Assembly (NCBI RefSeq): GCF_010015445.1
Contig: NC_053114.1
Coordinates: 31,085,079-31,149,078, forward strand
Direction of reading: 5' to 3'
DNA from: Perca fluviatilis
Lineage: Eukaryota > Chordata > Actinopteri > Perciformes > Percidae
DNA: 64,000 bases
The notes below the pieces were generated by a model that saw only the letters and a list, made by a program, of their open reading frames with translations, made no database searches and was not told the origin of the DNA. This document shows positions 63,042-64,000 of this stretch, in pieces; positions within the stretch are counted from its first letter, which is position 1; every line of letters begins with the position of its first letter. Position numbers and translations under genes: made by a program.

Positions 63042-63245
63042 ACAAATAGTCCAGCTACTAACATGCTGTTGCTTTATTTTCCTCTTCCTTCCACACAACT
63101 ACAAACACTTTCACTTGACACATACAAACACTCACTTGAAACACACACACACAGCTGATTTATGACTGGTGTCTCTGGGCAGTGTTGTTGGCTCAGTAGC
63201 TAATTACATTCTATTAACAGGCCATCAGTGGAGGCAGATATAGGT

Positions 63246-63361
<116 letters not shown>

Positions 63362-64000
63362 ATCGTGAGGGGTCAGCCAGTAGCTTTACTGACACTATAC
63401 TATCTATGGACATGTGCATTTACAGTAGCCTCCAATTTACAACTTCCCTGCTCCCTATTAAGACACCACCTTACATGCTGAAAGCCTGAGCACTAAACTG
63501 TGTTAAAAATGGAGTTAAGATAGCCACATGATACTTCTGTATCATGTGCACTCTAACATTCATATCACATGTTGGTCTGTGCTACTGTAGATAACTGAGC
63601 GGGTTACTATAATATATCTGAACCATGTGAAATTTGTATTTCATTACAGCAGCATGTCCTACACCCTTTGTCCGATATGTTTAACAATTCCTAACAAAAC
63701 AAAATAATTTCAGAATCTAATGTTTTTGAGCTGTCAGTACTTTTAAGAGTTAAACATACTGAATGGATAGAATAGTTAAATTCACTCTCTCTTGCTGCAC
63801 CTCCCAGTACCTCTAATATTAAAAACAGCAAAACCACTCAAAGAGCAAATTGACTTCTTCTTCAATGTCAAAATAAAAGACAACCACTTTTAATTACTGT
63901 TAAATGACACCTGAGCAAAAAAACAACACATATGGTTCTGATGTGATCAAACAGTTGATGTTCAAATCATCAATCAACCACAACCATTATAAGTGTTGCC

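Overview
This window is vertebrate, almost certainly teleost, genomic DNA. Coding sequence is sparse and cut into spliced exons. CA/GT, GA/CT and TA microsatellites are very dense. Several interspersed repeats are of kinds I recognise from percomorph fish genomes; that lineage is an inference from recall, not a search.

The window holds parts of two protein-coding genes in tail-to-tail (convergent) arrangement. On the + strand, positions 173-13918 carry the last five coding exons of smyd3, a SET/MYND protein lysine methyltransferase. They encode the post-SET zinc-binding cysteines and the helical TPR-like C-terminal domain (218 aa plus stop). The 5' exons lie left of the window. On the - strand, positions 60028 down to 22422 carry 24 coding exons of kif26b, an atypical kinesin. 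They run from just before the motor domain to the stop codon (1915 complete codons plus stop). The 5' exons lie right of the window. Every splice junction of both genes closes in phase, so both partial reading frames are intact. As I recall, SMYD3 and KIF26B are also convergent neighbours at human 1q44, so this looks like conserved synteny.

Layout: 1-13918 smyd3 exons and introns, including a large intron (4679-13266) loaded with foldback elements and a LINE relic; 13919-22421 intergenic sequence plus the probable kif26b 3' UTR; 22422-36202 the C-terminal part of kif26b, unusually cut into many small exons; 36203-46762 the kinesin motor exons; 46763-59820 a 13-kb intron with repeats and a dead hAT transposase; 60029-64000 intron sequence upstream of the first kif26b exon in the window.

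The two genes are not known to work together. The most interesting points are: (1) the splitting of the kif26b C-terminal region into small exons, including one intron whose first bases still read like the conserved protein; (2) a (UG)n tract directly against a 3' splice site in the motor region, with an AG-free zone of more than 110 nt and a distant branch-point candidate; (3) at least five families of TTAA-flanked foldback elements, two of them abutting on one TTAA; (4) a hAT-type MITE with a perfect 8-bp target duplication. I found no CRISPR, operon, viral or toxin gene, and no convincing evidence of an undescribed biological system.
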